Shown piece after piece: positions 6,442-12,873 of a DNA stretch of 14,441 nt. The stretch is taken from contig JASHTI010000156.1 of assembly GCA_030040625.1 (NCBI GenBank), positions 1 through 14,441 of the forward strand. The letters are read 5' to 3'. Every line of letters starts with the position of its first letter. Positions within the stretch are counted from its first letter, which is position 1. The stretch comes from Thermoplasmata archaeon. Lineage in GTDB: Archaea; Thermoplasmatota; Thermoplasmata; Lutacidiplasmatales; UBA184. The position numbers were made by a program, and so were the translations under genes. The notes under the pieces were generated by a model that saw only the letters and a program-made list of their open reading frames with translations, had not been told where the DNA came from and made no database searches.

Positions 6442-7980
6442 CTAGGCCCCCATCTCCCGCCGGAACGCCTCGGCCCCGAACGGGGCTCCCGAAACGGCCC
6501 GCATCCGGGCCACCCACTCGAACGTCGAACCGTCCCGGAACCAGTGCCGGGTCAGCCAGGGCCCGACCCGTGGGTTCGGCCAGAGCGGCTCGCCGCAGCG
6601 CTCCCGGAGCGTCCGTCGGAGCTGCTGGCTGAAGAGGATGGCGAGCAGGTAGTTGCAGGAGTAGACGGGCGACTCCACGAAGAACGGGTCGACGAACGAC
6701 AGCGGCGGGTACTCGTCGTAGCCGAAGAGCCGGCGCTCGAAGCGGGCCCCGTCCGCGGCCGGGTCGCCTTCGGGCCGATCGATCAGCGCCTGCTCGAGGC
6801 GGAGCCAGGTCGCCTGCCAGCCGGCGTCCAGCGCCGCATCGTAGCGAGCGGCCTCCTCGAAGGCGGACGCCTGCCCGCGGGAGATCCCCGGGAGCCCGGA
6901 CAGCCAGGCGGCCGTGCTCGGGATCTCCTCGAAGAGGCTCCCGATGCCCTCGTGGAACGGGCCGAAGCCGGGGATGTTCTCGGACCAGTGGAGAAGGTGA
7001 GGCGGGGCTCGGATCGACGCCGAGTGGACGGCGTGCCCGAACTCGTGGAAGAGGATCATGTGGGCGAGCCAGCCGCCGGTCGGGTGCACCATGATGCGCA
7101 CATCGCGCGGGGGATCCGGCGCGAGGGTCATCCCGCCGGCGGGGAGGTCGTGGTAGACGACGCGGAAGCGCATTTGGTCGACCGGGAATCCCCACTGCCG
7201 GACCCCGGCGAGCACCCGGGGCACCATGCCGGCCCGGGGGAACGCCCGCTCCGGCAGCCGGACCTTCGTCCGTCGGGCGTAGGAGAAGTCCCACGGGTAC
7301 CAGTCGTCGACCCGGTTCCGCTCGCAGAACGCGTCGCGAACGGCGCGCAGCCGTCGACGCGAGATGGGCGCCACCGCCTCCGTGAGCTCCATCAGTCGGC
7401 CGACCGTGAGGCCGCTCGAGGCGAGCCGCATCTCGGCGAACGAGGAGTGGCCGAGGGCTCGCGCCCGATCGTTCCGCAGGCCGGTCAGCTCACGGAGCTC
7501 GGCCTCCAGCGAGCGGTGGAGCGGCTCCCCGGCGTAGTACGCGCGACGGCGGACGCGACGGTCCGGGCTCTCGTGGAGAGCCTTGAGAACGACGGCCCGG
7601 TTCACGGGCCGCCCGTTCCATCGCGGACGGAAGGCGAGGATGCGCCGCTGCATGGCGCCGCGGAGCCGGACGACCTCCGGCGCCTGCTCGACCTGGGCAT
7701 CGAGCAGCACGCGTTCCAGCAGTTCCAGCCGTCGGCGCGCTGAGGGTGGCACCGGCCGGGGAAGCGCGCGGCGGACCCACGCCAGCAGTGCGGGATCGGA
7801 CAGGAATCGGGTCCGGGCGAGCTGGCGACGGTCCGGGTCCTTCGGGTGATGGCCCGCGAGGAGGTCCCACTCCTCGCGGAGGAGAGGCTGATCGAACCGC
7901 TGGAGACGTCGGTCGACCTCCCGGACGAAGCGCGTGACCTCCCGGGGGTCCGTCCCGCCGGGGAGGGTGAGCGTAGCCAC
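6442..7980 (-). CDS. HEXXH zinc peptidase, M3/M2 (oligopeptidase) type
   Basis: This 512-residue protein is a gluzincin-type oligopeptidase. ILFHEFGHAVH (309-319) gives zinc ligands His312/His316 and catalytic Glu313. The likely third ligand is Glu344 in GPFHEGIGSLFEEIPS (340-355). This resembles HEAIG of the M2 (ACE) family, while HEFGHAVH and FEEIPS recall the M3 (thimet oligopeptidase/PepF) family. N-terminal helices include LTGLRNDRARALGHSSFAEM (165-184), the 'LRNE.A..LGY.(S/D)(Y/F)AE' segment shared by M2/M3 enzymes. A Tyr/His-rich C-terminal part (SPVYSCNYLLAILF, 437-450) would close the active-site channel. No signal peptide is present, so it probably cleaves short peptides in the cytoplasm. 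The GTG start at 7980 is supported by a TATA-like AT-rich element about 24 nt upstream. Assignment to M3 versus M2 is open. Confidence 0.85.
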   Translation of the reverse strand: MATLTLPGGTDPREVTRFVREVDRRLQRFDQPLLREEWDLLAGHHPKDPDRRQLARTRFLSDPALLAWVRRALPRPVPPSARRRLELLERVLLDAQVEQAPEVVRLRGAMQRRILAFRPRWNGRPVNRAVVLKALHESPDRRVRRRAYYAGEPLHRSLEAELRELTGLRNDRARALGHSSFAEMRLASSGLTVGRLMELTEAVAPISRRRLRAVRDAFCERNRVDDWYPWDFSYARRTKVRLPERAFPRAGMVPRVLAGVRQWGFPVDQMRFRVVYHDLPAGGMTLAPDPPRDVRIMVHPTGGWLAHMILFHEFGHAVHSASIRAPPHLLHWSENIPGFGPFHEGIGSLFEEIPSTAAWLSGLPGISRGQASAFEEAARYDAALDAGWQATWLRLEQALIDRPEGDPAADGARFERRLFGYDEYPPLSFVDPFFVESPVYSCNYLLAILFSQQLRRTLRERCGEPLWPNPRVGPWLTRHWFRDGSTFEWVARMRAVSGAPFGAEAFRREMGA

Positions 7981-7983
7981 GCT

Positions 7984-8007
7984 CCGGTGAGCGACCGGGG
8001 AATTTAC
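7984..8007 (-). promoter_or_regulatory. Promoter of the M3/M2-type peptidase gene
   Basis: On the minus strand GTAAATT (8007-8001) is the only AT-rich element in a very GC-rich gap and is centred about 24 nt before the GTG at 7980, suggesting leaderless transcription. Between it and the start is an inverted repeat CCGGT (7984-7988) / ACCGG (7994-7998). The divergent dehydrogenase gene starts 119 bases away. Confidence 0.5.
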
Positions 8008-8061
8008 GGGGCCGGGCCGAGGGGCCGCGCGGCGGCCGGGCCGCCGGCGGGGCGGGACCTC

Positions 8062-8093
8062 TTGTACGGGGGCGGCCGTCGGCGGGCGCGAGG
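8062..8093 (+). promoter_or_regulatory. Weak promoter and Shine-Dalgarno site of the dehydrogenase gene
   Basis: TTGTAC (8062-8067) is the best TATA-like element before the dehydrogenase and lies about 35 nt before the ATG, too far for a leaderless start. GAGG (8090-8093) lies six bases upstream of the ATG at 8100, the same spacing as the site before vapC. A short leader with a Shine-Dalgarno site is therefore likely. The TATA assignment is weak. Confidence 0.4.
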
Positions 8094-8099
8094 CCGGGC

Positions 8100-8957
8100 A
8101 TGGCGGGATGGAAGGGGAAGGTCGCCGTCGTCACCGGCGCGACCTCGGGGATCGGCCGATGGGTCGCCCAGGACCTTGCGGCGGAAGGGGCGACCACCGT
8201 CGTCGTCGGACGGACGGATGCGCGGGCGGTCGCGACCGCCGCGGAGATCCGGGCCGCCACCGGTAACGCCGAGGTCTACCCGATCGGCGTCGTCGACCTC
8301 GCGCTACGGTCCGAGACGGCCCGCCTGGCCGGCACGCTCCTGGAGCGCTACCCCCGCATCCACCTGCTCGTCAACAACGCGGGCGCCTACTTCCGTCGCC
8401 GGGAGGTGACCGCCGAGGGACTTGAGCGGACGTTCGCGCTCAACGTGCTCTCGCCGTTCCTGCTGACGGCCCGGCTCCTGCCCCGCTTCGTCGAGAGCGC
8501 CCCGTCGCGGATCGTCTGGGTCGCCTCCGCGGCCCACTACGGTCACGATCTGGACTTCGACGACCTCCAGTCGGACCATGATTACCACGGCTTCCGCGCC
8601 TACGGCCGGTCGAAACTGGCCGTCGTCCTGCTGGCCCGGGAGTTCGCCCGGCGGCTGCACGACCAGCCGGTCGGCTCCATCGCCGTCCACCCCGGCTTCG
8701 TCGCTTCCGGCTTCGGCCGGAACAACGGCGGCGCCGCCGGCTGGGCGATCGGGTTCGCGGCTCGGCTGTTCGGGCGGAACGTCCGCCGGGCCGCGGAGGA
8801 CGTCGTGTTCGATGCGATCGATCCCAGTCTCGCGACGACCACCGGCGCCTACCTGTCGAAGCGGAACGTCGAGCCGGGATCGGCGCCGTCCCAAGACATG
8901 GTGGCGGCGCTGCGCCTCTACGAGGCCTGCGCGGCGGCCGCCCGGCCGTTCCTCTAA
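8100..8957 (+). CDS. Short-chain dehydrogenase/reductase (retinol dehydrogenase-like)
   Basis: This 285-residue classical/extended-loop SDR has every active-site element. TGATSGIG (12-19) binds the cofactor, NNAG (92-95) stabilises the fold, and the catalytic tetrad is Asn115 (FALNVLSPF), Ser143 (VASAAH), Tyr168 and Lys172 (YGRSK). HPGFVASGF (197-205) follows. Arg38 after strand 2 (VVVGRTD) suggests NADP(H) preference. The closest general look-alikes are retinol dehydrogenase/WW-domain oxidoreductase-like proteins, a label that says little about the substrate. It is cytoplasmic, with no signal peptide. It is divergent from the peptidase gene and its stop codon overlaps that of the convergent DUF1801 gene. 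ATG at 8100 has GAGG six bases upstream and places the Rossmann motif at the usual distance. The physiological substrate (ketone, aldehyde or lipid) is unknown. Confidence 0.92.
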   Translation: MAGWKGKVAVVTGATSGIGRWVAQDLAAEGATTVVVGRTDARAVATAAEIRAATGNAEVYPIGVVDLALRSETARLAGTLLERYPRIHLLVNNAGAYFRRREVTAEGLERTFALNVLSPFLLTARLLPRFVESAPSRIVWVASAAHYGHDLDFDDLQSDHDYHGFRAYGRSKLAVVLLAREFARRLHDQPVGSIAVHPGFVASGFGRNNGGAAGWAIGFAARLFGRNVRRAAEDVVFDAIDPSLATTTGAYLSKRNVEPGSAPSQDMVAALRLYEACAAAARPFL

Positions 8958-9388
8958 CCTGCCGGCCCCGTGCTCCGGCGCCGCGGGGCCTTTCCCGCCG
9001 GCTTCGCCCCGGCCCCACGGCGGTCGTGATCCACGGCGGCCCGGAGGACCCGCACGACCTCCGGTGAGCGAGCCTCCGCGACGGAGGCGACCTTGAGGTG
9101 GCGCATCGAACGGCCGGTCCCCTCGATCCGGGGAAAGCGCCGGGCGAGCTCCGCCCCCTGCATCACCCCGAGGTTGACGTGGTCGCTGTAGCACTGGAGG
9201 CAGAACACGTCCGCCCGTCCCGTCCAGAACGGGTTGTTCCACTTGATCGACTCCCGCAGGTCGGGGGCGACGGCGCGGATCGCGTCGCGGAGGGCAAGGG
9301 CGGTGGCCCGGTAGCCCGCCGGCAGGCCCGCGAAGAGGGCCGCGAGGGCCCCGGCCCCGGGCGTGGTGGCCGGGGGCCGGCGGGTCAT
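8954..9388 (-). CDS. DUF1801 domain protein
   Basis: This 144-residue protein matches DUF1801 (YdhG-like). The recognisable blocks are RESIKWNNPFWTG (45-57), DHVNLGVMQGAEL (69-81) and GTGRSMRHLKVAS (89-101), corresponding to the family pattern 'W..P.....HV.LGF..G..L....LEG.GK.MRH.K'. The fold resembles frataxin-like/YdhG proteins; the biochemical role is unknown. The last 20 or so residues form a basic, Pro/Gly-rich tail that is probably disordered. It starts 9 bases after the stop of the beta-helix surface protein on the same strand, so it is probably the second gene of that transcript. AGGGGCG lies upstream of the ATG but is a poor Shine-Dalgarno match. Its stop (8954-8956) overlaps the stop of the convergent dehydrogenase gene. 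Confidence 0.85.
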   Translation of the reverse strand: MTRRPPATTPGAGALAALFAGLPAGYRATALALRDAIRAVAPDLRESIKWNNPFWTGRADVFCLQCYSDHVNLGVMQGAELARRFPRIEGTGRSMRHLKVASVAEARSPEVVRVLRAAVDHDRRGAGAKPAGKAPRRRSTGPAG

Positions 9389-9397
9389 CGTGCGCCC

Positions 9398-12300
9398 CTA
9401 GCCGGGGCCTGCCCCGCCGGAAGGGGGACCGCCACTCCCGCCGCCGGAGACGGCCTCCGGGGGCGACGCGGCCGTCGGCCCGTTGCCGCCGCGCCGGCGT
9501 CCCCGCAGAGCCAGGGCCCAGCCCGCGACGGCGAGGATCGCGACCGCCACTAGCCCCCCGGTCAAGGCGTCGATCGTCGGCGCATCGTTCGTCGCCTTGG
9601 CCGGTGTCGAGATCGCGACGGTGACCCCGGTGGCCGCCCCGGTGACGGTCAACGTGCCGGTGGACGGGGTCACCGAGTCGCCGGCCGGGGCGCTGACGGC
9701 GTAGCCGTAGCTGCCGTCCGGCAGGTGAAGGGTGATCGTCGAGGCCGTCGCCGTGTACGTGGAGCCGCCGAGCGAGACGGACCACGAGTCTCCCGTCGGG
9801 AGGCCGCTCACCCGGAACGTCACCAGGTAGTACTCGGCGAAGGCGACCGACTCGGTGACCGCGCCACCACGGACCTCGAACGTCCCGCCGTTCGCGAAGG
9901 CGCCGGCGACGGTCGTACCCGCGTCGAACCGGTACGTCCCGTTCGGCAGCGGCACGGCGATCGCCGGAGTACCGGCGGTGAGGGGGGCCCGGCCGGTGAT
10001 GTTGACGCTCCAGGTCCCGGTCGCGCCGAGCGAGAGGTCGGTCGCCTCGAACGTCACCGCGTAGGTGACCTCGGTGAACGTCACCGTGACCGCCGTGAGA
10101 CCGCTCACCGTGGCGGTCCCGCCCACCGCGCTGTAGGAGAGGTTCGCGCAGCGAACGGTGTAGCTGTAGGTCCCGTTGAGCAGGGCGAGGTCGATCGCCG
10201 GCGAGGTGCTCTGGAAGCCTCCCCCGCTGAGGAGCACGGTCCAGTCGGTGCCGGCGGGCAGCCCCTCCTCCTCGAAGATGACCGGTTCCGCCACCGGCTC
10301 GAAGACGAGGGCGATCTGCGCCGAGCGGTCGTCCTCGATGCCGGAGCCCGTCGGGGCCTCCGCCGTGTACGTCGCGACGCCCGAGCGGGCCGTGTAGCTG
10401 TAGGAGGTGTTGGCGCCGTTCGGCTCCAGGAAGGAGATCGCCGCGCCGGCGACCGCCGACTGGTTCTCGCCGTTGAGCGTGACGCTCCATGAGGCGCCCG
10501 CCGGCAGGCCGCCCTCGGTGAACGTCAGTGTCGCCGGAGCCCACGGGTGCATCAGCGGGTACTCGTCCAGGTACCCGTCAACGAGCAACGGGGTATCGCC
10601 GATGCCGTCGCTGCCGGGAAGGTCCTGGGCCGGACCGGAGAACAGGTCGTCCCCCAGATAGCCGGTCCAGTAGTTCCCCCCGATCGGGTACGAGGCGTTG
10701 AGGTAGCCGCCGAGGAGCTCGTGACCGCCGATCGTCACCGCGGTCGTGTTGAAGTCGTTGTGGTCGACCGGGCCGATCAGGCCCCCGCTCAGGACGATCT
10801 CGGAGACGTTCAGAAGATCGTTGCCGATGACCCCGCCGACCAGGTAGCTGCCTTCGAGGTCGACCTCGCTCGAGTTCGACGCGTTGTTGAAGGCGACGAC
10901 GCCCGTGTAGTAGGAGTTCTGGGAGTTCGCGTTCTGGATATCGAGGGCCTCCGCCGAGTGCGCCACGTCGTTGCCGGTCACGAAGATGCCGCCCTGGACC
11001 AGGTCGAGCCCGATCGCGACGATCGAGGCGCCGGTGATGTCGTTGTCGTGGATCGTTACCGTGCCGTTGCAGGCCGTGAGGACGACCCCGGAGGTCGGTG
11101 AGGGGAGGGTGTTGTCCACGATCGTCACCGGTCCGTCGCTCTCGTCGATATTCACGGCGTCCAGCCCCACGGCCCGGAACGCGTTGCCGTCGATCGCGAT
11201 CGCCGCGTCGTCCTGGAAGAACGACAGGCCGGTGTCGCTCACGTTGGAGACGCTGTTGTACTCGAAGGTCCAGTTGGAGTCCTCGTAGGAGCTCAGGCCC
11301 CCCAGCGTCGCGTTGATGCGGTCGTCGATCGCCGTCACGTTGGTGCAGCCGGCGGTCGAGATCCCGGGGCCGTTGCTGACGTCGCCGAGGCGGTCGTCGG
11401 TGAGGCGGGCGTCGGTCACGGCATAGAGCGAGATCCCGTCCGAGGCCTGGCTGTACACCTGGGCCGCGCGGATCGTGACCCCTTGGCTGAAGTCGACCGC
11501 GAAGCCCGCGTCACCGACGTCGGCGACGTCGTTCTCGAACGTGACGGCCTGAGAGGCGAACGCCACGAAGCCGAGCGGGCTGAAGGAGCCGTTCGACGCG
11601 CTGACGTTGACGTGGTTCGACCCGTTGACCTCCGTCGCGTTGGCGCCGGCGTGCGAGAGGTTCGAGTCGAGCAGCGTGACGTCGGAGCTGGCGCGGATGA
11701 CCGCCCCGAGCACCTCGCTCCGGCTGGCGTTGATGTCCGTCAGGTGGACCCCCACGGACGCCTGGATCTCGACGCCCGCCGATTGGTTGGCGGTCGCGTT
11801 GAAGTTGTGGGCGCCGGAAACGTTCAGATCGCTCGCCTGCAGCGAGGTGACCGCCGCGGCCCAGAGGCCCTGGTAGGCACCGCTGCCGTTGTCCTGGTTG
11901 AGCACCACGTCGCTGCCCCCGTTGACCCAGAACGGGAACGCGTCGTCGACGGCCAGGTTGCCGGAGACCGTGGCGTCCGTGTCCTGGAGCAGCCCGATCC
12001 CCCAGGCGGCGCCGACGCCCAGCGAGGCGTTGTTCCCCTCGATCGTGACCTGCGAGGACTGGACGACCTCGATCCCGGTATCGGAGCCGGGGGCGTGGTT
12101 GCCCTCGATCGTCACACCGGACACGCCGGTCACGCTCACCGCGGCGCTCCCGGCGATGTTCGCCAACTGGTTGTTCATGATCGTGAGCTGGCTTCCGTCC
12201 TGGACGTCGATCCCCCGGCTCGACCCGTCCAGATGGTTCTGCTCCACGAGCGCGTCCGAGGCGTTCCCGAGCCAGACGCCGGAGCCGTCGGTGAACGTGT

Positions 12301-12799
12301 TGCTGGTGATCTCCGTTCCCACGGTGTTGAACGTGTTGATCGCCCAGGCGCTGCCGGTGAGGGAGGTCTGCTGGACGGCCAGGCCGGTCGTCGCCGCCGC
12401 GCGCAGTCCGACGGAGTCGTTGCTCGAGCTGACATCGTCGACCACGACGCCGGGTACCGCCCCGACCGTGATCGCCGCCCCGTCGCCCTCGGCGTCGGTG
12501 ACGTTCGTGTAGTTGATCGTGAATCCGTTGCCGTTGAAGTTCGCGTCCGGGCACTCGATGAGGAGCGAGCCGTTCAGGCCGCCCTCGAGCGTGAAGTCGT
12601 CGCCGGTCACGGCGATCGGGGCGAGCGGGTTGCTGACGGTGCAGCCGGGGGTGATCGTCACCAGCCCGAGGTTCGGTGGGCCCGTGCCGAGCGGGCTGAG
12701 GCTCCCGCCGCGCACCGCCACCGCCCCCGCGACCCCGCCACCCAACATCAACGCCAAGACCAGTCCCGCCGGAACCCACTGCAACACGCCGCGACGCAT
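9398..12799 (-). CDS. Large membrane-anchored beta-helix surface protein
   Basis: This 1133-residue protein looks like a cell-surface adhesin or carbohydrate-associated protein. It starts MRRGVLQWVPAG with a hydrophobic signal segment to about residue 30. Residues about 50-700 are a right-handed parallel beta helix of NosD/pectate-lyase-like type, with many short repeats ending in turns such as ITSNTF, IMNNQL, IEGNNAS, IDGNAF and ITGNDV. The helix ends with GGNYWTGYLGDD (about 706-717) and DGIGDTPLLVDGYLDEYPL, the NosD-type closing motif. Four repeat domains follow near residues 756, 838, 915 and 990: FTEGGLPAGASWSVTLNG, EEEGLPAGTDWTVLLSGG, a degenerate LGATGTWSVNITG and VSGLPTGDSWSVSLGG. A transmembrane helix (VAVAILAVAGWALAL, about 1082-1096), then RGRRR and a Gly/Pro/Ser tail, indicate a C-terminal anchor with the tail inside. 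Many N-x-S/T sequons suggest N-glycosylation. A TTG at 12832 is in frame, but ATG 12799 has GAGG six bases upstream. Ligand or enzyme activity is unknown. Confidence 0.87.
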   Translation of the reverse strand: MRRGVLQWVPAGLVLALMLGGGVAGAVAVRGGSLSPLGTGPPNLGLVTITPGCTVSNPLAPIAVTGDDFTLEGGLNGSLLIECPDANFNGNGFTINYTNVTDAEGDGAAITVGAVPGVVVDDVSSSNDSVGLRAAATTGLAVQQTSLTGSAWAINTFNTVGTEITSNTFTDGSGVWLGNASDALVEQNHLDGSSRGIDVQDGSQLTIMNNQLANIAGSAAVSVTGVSGVTIEGNHAPGSDTGIEVVQSSQVTIEGNNASLGVGAAWGIGLLQDTDATVSGNLAVDDAFPFWVNGGSDVVLNQDNGSGAYQGLWAAAVTSLQASDLNVSGAHNFNATANQSAGVEIQASVGVHLTDINASRSEVLGAVIRASSDVTLLDSNLSHAGANATEVNGSNHVNVSASNGSFSPLGFVAFASQAVTFENDVADVGDAGFAVDFSQGVTIRAAQVYSQASDGISLYAVTDARLTDDRLGDVSNGPGISTAGCTNVTAIDDRINATLGGLSSYEDSNWTFEYNSVSNVSDTGLSFFQDDAAIAIDGNAFRAVGLDAVNIDESDGPVTIVDNTLPSPTSGVVLTACNGTVTIHDNDITGASIVAIGLDLVQGGIFVTGNDVAHSAEALDIQNANSQNSYYTGVVAFNNASNSSEVDLEGSYLVGGVIGNDLLNVSEIVLSGGLIGPVDHNDFNTTAVTIGGHELLGGYLNASYPIGGNYWTGYLGDDLFSGPAQDLPGSDGIGDTPLLVDGYLDEYPLMHPWAPATLTFTEGGLPAGASWSVTLNGENQSAVAGAAISFLEPNGANTSYSYTARSGVATYTAEAPTGSGIEDDRSAQIALVFEPVAEPVIFEEEGLPAGTDWTVLLSGGGFQSTSPAIDLALLNGTYSYTVRCANLSYSAVGGTATVSGLTAVTVTFTEVTYAVTFEATDLSLGATGTWSVNITGRAPLTAGTPAIAVPLPNGTYRFDAGTTVAGAFANGGTFEVRGGAVTESVAFAEYYLVTFRVSGLPTGDSWSVSLGGSTYTATASTITLHLPDGSYGYAVSAPAGDSVTPSTGTLTVTGAATGVTVAISTPAKATNDAPTIDALTGGLVAVAILAVAGWALALRGRRRGGNGPTAASPPEAVSGGGSGGPPSGGAGPG

Positions 12800-12804
12800 C
12801 TCCC

Positions 12805-12842
12805 GCCTCGGCCGGCCCCCAGGGCCGGCCAAGTCTTACGCT
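12805..12842 (-). promoter_or_regulatory. Candidate promoter and Shine-Dalgarno site of the beta-helix gene
   Basis: On the minus strand GCGTAAGAC (12842-12834) is the only AT-containing element; it is about 38 nt before the ATG at 12799, predicting a leader of roughly 12 nt. Within that leader GAGG (12808-12805) sits six bases before the ATG. This supports ATG 12799 over the upstream in-frame TTG at 12832. The TATA match is weak, and read-through from the GH15 gene is possible. Confidence 0.4.
12810..12830. repeat. GC-rich inverted repeat before the beta-helix gene
   Basis: GGCCGGCCC (12810-12818) and GGGCCGGCC (12822-12830) are perfect 9-bp arms around CCA. It lies between a weak TATA-like TAAG element (12835-12839, minus strand) and the ATG at 12799. 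The whole gap to the GH15 gene is 74 bases, so this hairpin could be an operator or mark the end of the GH15 transcript. No U tract follows on the minus strand, which argues against a canonical terminator. Confidence 0.55.
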
Positions 12843-12873
12843 CCGCCCTCGCGCGGCCCCGTCCCGGAACTGC

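Noticed and set aside
5993..7294. N-terminal extension of the AlkP-family protein to about 900 residues
   Set aside because: It would cross its own promoter, the OB-fold gene and part of the peptidase gene; its translation is Arg/Pro-rich and featureless.
8304..10544. 746-codon minus-strand frame
   Set aside because: It spans parts of the dehydrogenase, DUF1801 and beta-helix genes in the wrong frame and has a low-complexity Arg/Gly composition.
12800..12832. Upstream TTG start for the beta-helix protein
   Set aside because: It lies right next to the TATA-like element, adds a charged Gly/Pro/Arg stretch before the signal peptide, and ATG 12799 has GAGG at six bases.
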